A DNA stretch of 40,426 bases, from NCBI GenBank assembly GCA_001577715.1, contig LQAA01000007.1, forward strand, positions 1 to 40,426, written 5' to 3'. Position 1 is the first letter of the stretch. Each line of letters opens with the position of its first letter. Positions 36,618-40,426 of this stretch are shown here, one piece after another. The stretch is from Candidatus Adiutrix intracellularis (GTDB taxonomy: Bacteria; Desulfobacterota; Desulfarculia; Adiutricales; Adiutricaceae). Both the position numbers and the translations under genes were made by a program. The notes beneath the pieces were generated by a model. That model was not told the origin of the DNA. It saw only the letters and a program-made list of their open reading frames with translations, and did not search any database.

Positions 36618-39173
36618 GTGGACAAAAATAATTTTGAAGTGACGCCGGAGCTGAGTCGAAAAAAAGCCAGGACCACGAGAGCTAGGACGCAACCATCCTC
36701 ACAAGCTCCAAGCCCCTGGCGCCATCCCCAGGCCTGGGTGCCGGGAGAACTCAGCTTTATCTTCTTTATTCTGCCCTTTATTTTCTGGCCCCTCTTAATT
36801 GCTCTAATTGTAATCCATACTTATAGTTCAGAAATGGCTAACGTACCCATTGAAAAGCTCAAGGATTATCTCCCCCCCACTTTAAGTTATATCTATGCCG
36901 ACGACGGCACCCTCATGGCTGAACTGTACCGCGAACACCGTTTGGTTCTACCACTAAATAAAATTCCCCCAAAAGTTATCAATGCCTTTCTGGCGGCTGA
37001 AGATTCAAATTTTTACCAGCATCAGGGTGTGGCTTTAAAGGGTCTAGTACGAGCCTTTCTAGCCAACCTACAAGCTAAACGTACGGTTCAGGGCGCTTCC
37101 ACCATCACCCAACAGATGATTAGAACCTTTTTTCTAACCAATGAACGGACCTATGACCGCAAGATGCGGGAAATAGTCCTATCCTGGCGAGTGGAACAGA
37201 CCCTAACTAAAGACGAAATTCTCTATCTTTACCTGAACCGGATCTATCTAGGTCGAGGAGCCTATGGAGTGGAATCAGCCGCCCATCTCTATTTTGGCAA
37301 ATCCATTAGCGAAGTCAACCTGGCTGAAGCGGCCATGCTGGCAAGCTTAGCCAAAGCCCCTAGCCGGGTAGCCACTCATCTGGGTATAGAGGGAAACCTA
37401 GCCCGGCAGCAATACGTTCTAAGGCAGATGCTGGCCGTGGGGTTCATTACTTTTGAAGAATACTACACCGCCCAAAATACCAAACTGGAATTTATCCAAT
37501 CGCGACCTAATTACTACCGAGAAATATCCCCGCAGTTTACCGAAGTGGTACGCCGCCAAGCCATAGATCTTCTAGGCGAAGACGAACTTCTAAACGGCGG
37601 TTACAAGATTTATACCACCCTAGATCTCAAGGCTCAAAAAATAGCCCAAACAGCTCTATCAAATGGCCTAGACGCTTTAGCCCGACGCCAAAACCTGTCG
37701 CCCCGAGTAGCCCACCTAACTCAGAGTCAGATTCTAGAATTTAATCATAAACAGCAAGAAAATATAAAACTTAACCCGCTCCAAGTGGGCCAAGAAATGG
37801 CCGCTCTAATCACAACCGTAGAAAGCCGAGACCAGACTAAAGCTGGGCTGACTCTATCCCTGGGCCCAGAAAAAGGCTTTCTGCCCTTAAAGGCAACGGA
37901 ATGGATTTTGGGCGGCCGGAACCTGGAACAATATTACAGCGTAAACGATCTTATAATGATTCGCCTGGTGAATCATAACCCAAAAAATAGAATCTGGGAC
38001 CTCGTCACCGCCCCACCCCCAGATTTGCAAGGCGCTCTTTTACTTATGGAAAATAAAACTGGCCGAGTTCTTGTAGCCATCGGCGGCCGTGACTTCGGCC
38101 AAAGCCAGTTTAACCGAGCTATCCAAGCCCGCCGCCAGCCGGGCAGCTCTTTCAAACCCATTGTCTACACCGCGGCCATCGATAATGGTTTTACCGAGGC
38201 CTCTATAGTCTGGGATTCACCGGTAAGCTATCCTCAGGCCCCCGGTCACCCCCCCTGGCAACCTAAGAACTACAACGGTCACTTCAACGGTGCAATGACT
38301 ATTTATGACGCCTTAAGATTGTCGGTTAACATCGTAGCCGTCAAAGTCTGTGAAGCCATTACTCCCCAGGTGGTAGCTGAATATGCCCGCAAGATGGGTA
38401 TCCGCTCCCCTTTGGTCAAACGTTTACCCCTAGCACTGGGGGCTTCCGAGATAACCCTACTAGAAATGGTTCAAGCCTATTCCACCTTTCCTAACCAAGG
38501 TTCCTGGGCCTGGCCTCTTTTTATTGACCGAATAGATAACCGCCATGACCAAGTACTGCGCAAGTTTGAACCTTACCTAACGGCGGCTGTTTCTCCCCAA
38601 ACCGCCTATATCATGGTAGATATGCTAGTGGGAGTAGCTCATCGAGGTACGGCTACCCAAGTAGGCGTGGCCCTGAAGAATATTCCAGTGGGCGGTAAGA
38701 CCGGCACCACAAATAACCAGACCGACGCCTTATTTATAGGTTTCACCCCCGACTACACCTGTGGAGTCTGGGTGGGACGAGATCTGCGTATCGATCTTGG
38801 CCACGGGGAGCAGGGCAGCCGCAGTGCCGCACCAATTTTTATTGAATTTATGCAAGAATTTTTAAAAAACAGACCCATCAACCATTTTAAGGTACCTAAA
38901 GGGGTAGTACGCCATAATGTAGATGAAAAAGAGATGGAAGGTGATGATGTCATGGCCATGAGCGGCCACTCTTTCGTCTTCAAAATTGGCGAAGAAGGGC
39001 GTGGCCAACTTCTCCAGAACGCCACTGAGAATAACGAAGAGGACGACGAGTTAGGCTCAGACCGTGAACCTTTAAACTTCAATCGTATGTCTCAGGATGA
39101 ATTAGATCGCCGTCTGTTAGAATATCTTCAGGATTATGAACGTCGGCGCGGCGGCGAGGCCGATAGCCACTGA
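36618..39173 (+). CDS. mrcA: Class A penicillin-binding protein (PBP1A-like)
   Basis: A bifunctional peptidoglycan synthase. After a basic N-terminus a membrane anchor runs from about residue 48 to 70 (FIFFILPFIFWPLLIALIVI). The GT51 transglycosylase has AFLAAEDSNFYQHQGV, QGASTITQQMIRTFFL and YLNRIYLGRGAYGVESAA. The transpeptidase has SSFK (S510), SVN in LSVNIVAVK, and KTGTT (K694). An OB-like insert separates the two (LLLMENKTGRVLVAIGGR follows). The C-terminal tail is acidic and charged (NNEEDDELGS). The 851-aa length suits PBP1A. The GTG start at 36618 is weakly supported; AAGGA lies 13 bases upstream. rdgB follows. Confidence 0.95.
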   Translation: MDKNNFEVTPELSRKKARTTRARTQPSSQAPSPWRHPQAWVPGELSFIFFILPFIFWPLLIALIVIHTYSSEMANVPIEKLKDYLPPTLSYIYADDGTLMAELYREHRLVLPLNKIPPKVINAFLAAEDSNFYQHQGVALKGLVRAFLANLQAKRTVQGASTITQQMIRTFFLTNERTYDRKMREIVLSWRVEQTLTKDEILYLYLNRIYLGRGAYGVESAAHLYFGKSISEVNLAEAAMLASLAKAPSRVATHLGIEGNLARQQYVLRQMLAVGFITFEEYYTAQNTKLEFIQSRPNYYREISPQFTEVVRRQAIDLLGEDELLNGGYKIYTTLDLKAQKIAQTALSNGLDALARRQNLSPRVAHLTQSQILEFNHKQQENIKLNPLQVGQEMAALITTVESRDQTKAGLTLSLGPEKGFLPLKATEWILGGRNLEQYYSVNDLIMIRLVNHNPKNRIWDLVTAPPPDLQGALLLMENKTGRVLVAIGGRDFGQSQFNRAIQARRQPGSSFKPIVYTAAIDNGFTEASIVWDSPVSYPQAPGHPPWQPKNYNGHFNGAMTIYDALRLSVNIVAVKVCEAITPQVVAEYARKMGIRSPLVKRLPLALGASEITLLEMVQAYSTFPNQGSWAWPLFIDRIDNRHDQVLRKFEPYLTAAVSPQTAYIMVDMLVGVAHRGTATQVGVALKNIPVGGKTGTTNNQTDALFIGFTPDYTCGVWVGRDLRIDLGHGEQGSRSAAPIFIEFMQEFLKNRPINHFKVPKGVVRHNVDEKEMEGDDVMAMSGHSFVFKIGEEGRGQLLQNATENNEEDDELGSDREPLNFNRMSQDELDRRLLEYLQDYERRRGGEADSH

Positions 39174-39189
39174 TAACGCGAGAGCTAAC

Positions 39190-39813
39190 ATGAACAAACC
39201 GAAAATTCTAATTGCCACCAGAAACCAAGCCAAAGTCGCGGAGCTGGCCGCTTTAGTCCCTTTGACAGCCAAGTTAATCTCCCTGGCGGAATGGGAGACA
39301 GAAACCGGCCGTCGTCTAGAAACGCCCAGAGAAAATGGCCAAACTTTTACAGCCAACGCCCTGATTAAAGCCCGCGCCGGAGCCAAAGCCACGGGCTTGT
39401 TTACTCTAGCCGATGATTCCGGCCTTTCCGTCCTAGCTCTGGGCGGAGCTCCTGGAATTTTTTCAGCCCGCTTCGGCGGAGAAAAACTAAGCGACCGCCA
39501 GCGTTGCCACCTTCTTTTAAGCCGAATGAAGGGCCGCCACGACCGGCGAGCTTTTTTTACCACGGTTCTAGCTCTGGCCAGGCCAGACGACAGCCACTTC
39601 TATTGGCGCGGCCAACTAAACGGCTTTATCACCATCCGCCCAATAGGCGATTACGGATTCGGCTACGATGCGATTTTTCGTCCCGCTGGCTTTAGCCTAA
39701 CCCTAGCCCAACTAACCTTGGATCGGAAAAACTCCATCTCTCACCGAGCCTTGGCCCTCAAAGCTTTCCAAAATGATATCACTACCTGTTACTCTACTCA
39801 TAAAAAAAGCTAA
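39190..39813 (+). CDS. rdgB: XTP/dITP diphosphatase (RdgB/HAM1)
   Basis: RdgB hydrolyses ITP, dITP and XTP to monophosphates and pyrophosphate, keeping deaminated purines out of nucleic acids. Motifs are LIATRNQAKVAEL at the N-terminus, FTANALIKARAGAKATG, the catalytic LADDSGLSVLALGGAPGIFS, ARFGGEKLSD, GYGFDAIF-like GFGYDAIFRPAG, and SHRALALKAF. The start is ATG 39190, after the PBP stop at 39173; an in-frame GTG at 39136 lies in the PBP gene and is less likely. The 207-aa length is usual. Confidence 0.95.
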   Translation: MNKPKILIATRNQAKVAELAALVPLTAKLISLAEWETETGRRLETPRENGQTFTANALIKARAGAKATGLFTLADDSGLSVLALGGAPGIFSARFGGEKLSDRQRCHLLLSRMKGRHDRRAFFTTVLALARPDDSHFYWRGQLNGFITIRPIGDYGFGYDAIFRPAGFSLTLAQLTLDRKNSISHRALALKAFQNDITTCYSTHKKS

Positions 39814-40426
39814 TCTCACAAAAAAACTTAAAAATAACAGGGCTTTTAAGATAAGAATCTTTAATCCTACGAGATCACCCCTTTTAACACACATTCGTGC
39901 GACGTTTTTTGCATAGCGTATTACGATACCTCATCACCTTTTAAGGTAACCCATTTTATTAAAATTTTTTGACTAGCCAATTTTTTGATTTAATTAACAT
40001 TTTGGAAGTTCAACTAATATAATTAGGAATGAAAGAATCTATTTTAGTAGATTAATGTCATAATTATACAATATTATTACAAAACTTTTAGTCCTACTGG
40101 AAAGGTCAAAAAACAGAATTGCTCCTAATAAATATATATTTTATATTTATATTAAGCTTGCTAATATTGCTTTCTCTCTAAATAAGCCTACCTTTAGTTT
40201 CTCGCGCTCGCGCGTAAGGCTGGTCAGTCATTCTACCGCCCGGCTTATATATTTTTACCGTTTTTTATTCCCTACCCATCATTTTCATCAGCGGTTGCCC
40301 TCACAATCAGGTCTAAAGTTTATGACCTTGGATCCTCTTTGCCTTTACCCCTTTCAGTAAAGAATAAGAATTATGAGAATAGCCTGACTAAACATTCACT
40401 TGAGTCTAGTTCTGGCCATCCCGCCA
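39814..40426. other. AT-rich desert at the window end
   Basis: No intact gene is visible. The left part is very AT-rich and holds the second promoter-like repeat at 39990-40029. The last 230 bases have nearly genic composition. One + frame reads FISGCPHNQV, reminiscent of a lipoprotein signal end, and another, at 40374, reads MRIA, then TGA, then LNIHLSLVLAIPP. Both are broken or cut by the window edge, so no gene is called. Confidence 0.55.
39990..40029 (+). repeat. 40-bp promoter-like repeat, copy B
   Basis: Ungapped partner of 35737-35776 (31 of 40 identical). TATAAT lies at 40018-40023. No gene is recognisable downstream, which suggests either the promoter of a lost gene or a dispersed repeat. 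Confidence 0.5.

Noticed and set aside
39117-39563. Minus-strand ORF of 148 codons across the PBP/rdgB junction
   Set aside because: Shadow of two well-supported genes; no motif, although its C-terminus is hydrophobic.
40374-40426. Start of a signal-peptide gene at the window end
   Set aside because: An in-frame TGA follows after four codons and the window ends, so it cannot be supported.

Overview
The window looks like a chromosome segment from a Gram-negative bacterium in the early to middle stages of genome erosion. The gene set includes KDO transferase WaaA, a SecB-like chaperone, a CpoB/YbgF-like periplasmic protein, a class A penicillin-binding protein, a BepA-like M48 protease and a CheZ-like phosphatase. 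The radical SAM/DUF2344 plus RNase G pair and the AddA/AddB pair fit a deltaproteobacterial (Desulfobacterota-type) lineage. Intact genes are tightly packed and moderately GC-rich. They are separated by long, very AT-rich stretches full of stop codons that hold recognisable relics (two broken IS1634-type transposases, the eroded start of a cpoB-like gene). This pattern suits a host-restricted or symbiotic lifestyle; a termite-gut flagellate symbiont is one possibility, but the sequence alone does not prove it.

Layout. 1-4972 (+): lysC (aspartate kinase, with an apparent 1-base frameshift near its 5' end), nadD, rsfS, an M48/TPR protease and a LeuB-type dehydrogenase. 5051-10394 (+): a CheZ-like phosphatase behind its own promoter, then radical SAM/DUF2344, RNase G and a SecB-like protein. 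10395-11293: AT-rich desert. 11294-16073 (+): waaA, a divergent exported GH31-like protein and a tRNA-dihydrouridine synthase. 16074-17978: desert. 17979-30038 (+): tRNA-Val(GAC), a structured leader with a tRNA-like hairpin and a terminator, then thrS, infC (probable AUU start), tkt, an unknown ORF, addB and addA. 30039-33518: the largest desert, with two IS1634-type relics in opposite orientations. 33519-35524 (-): leuD and leuC. 36034-39813 (+): an N-terminally eroded cpoB-like gene, a class A PBP and rdgB. 39814-40426: desert.

How the genes work together. LeuB, LeuC and LeuD cover the isomerase and dehydrogenase steps of leucine synthesis. LysC would feed the Asp-family amino acids if it is functional. 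NadD supports NAD synthesis. RsfS, RNase G, Dus, ThrRS and IF3 serve translation and RNA metabolism. WaaA, the CpoB-like protein, PBP1A, the BepA-like protease and the SecB-like protein serve the envelope. AddAB repairs double-strand breaks and RdgB cleans the nucleotide pool. I found no CRISPR array, prophage, toxin-antitoxin pair or intact mobile element. The most interesting points are the thrS leader, the lysC frameshift, the orphan CheZ-like phosphatase, the GH31-like protein lacking its acid/base Asp, the relic IS pair, and a 40-bp promoter-like sequence found in two AT-rich gaps.
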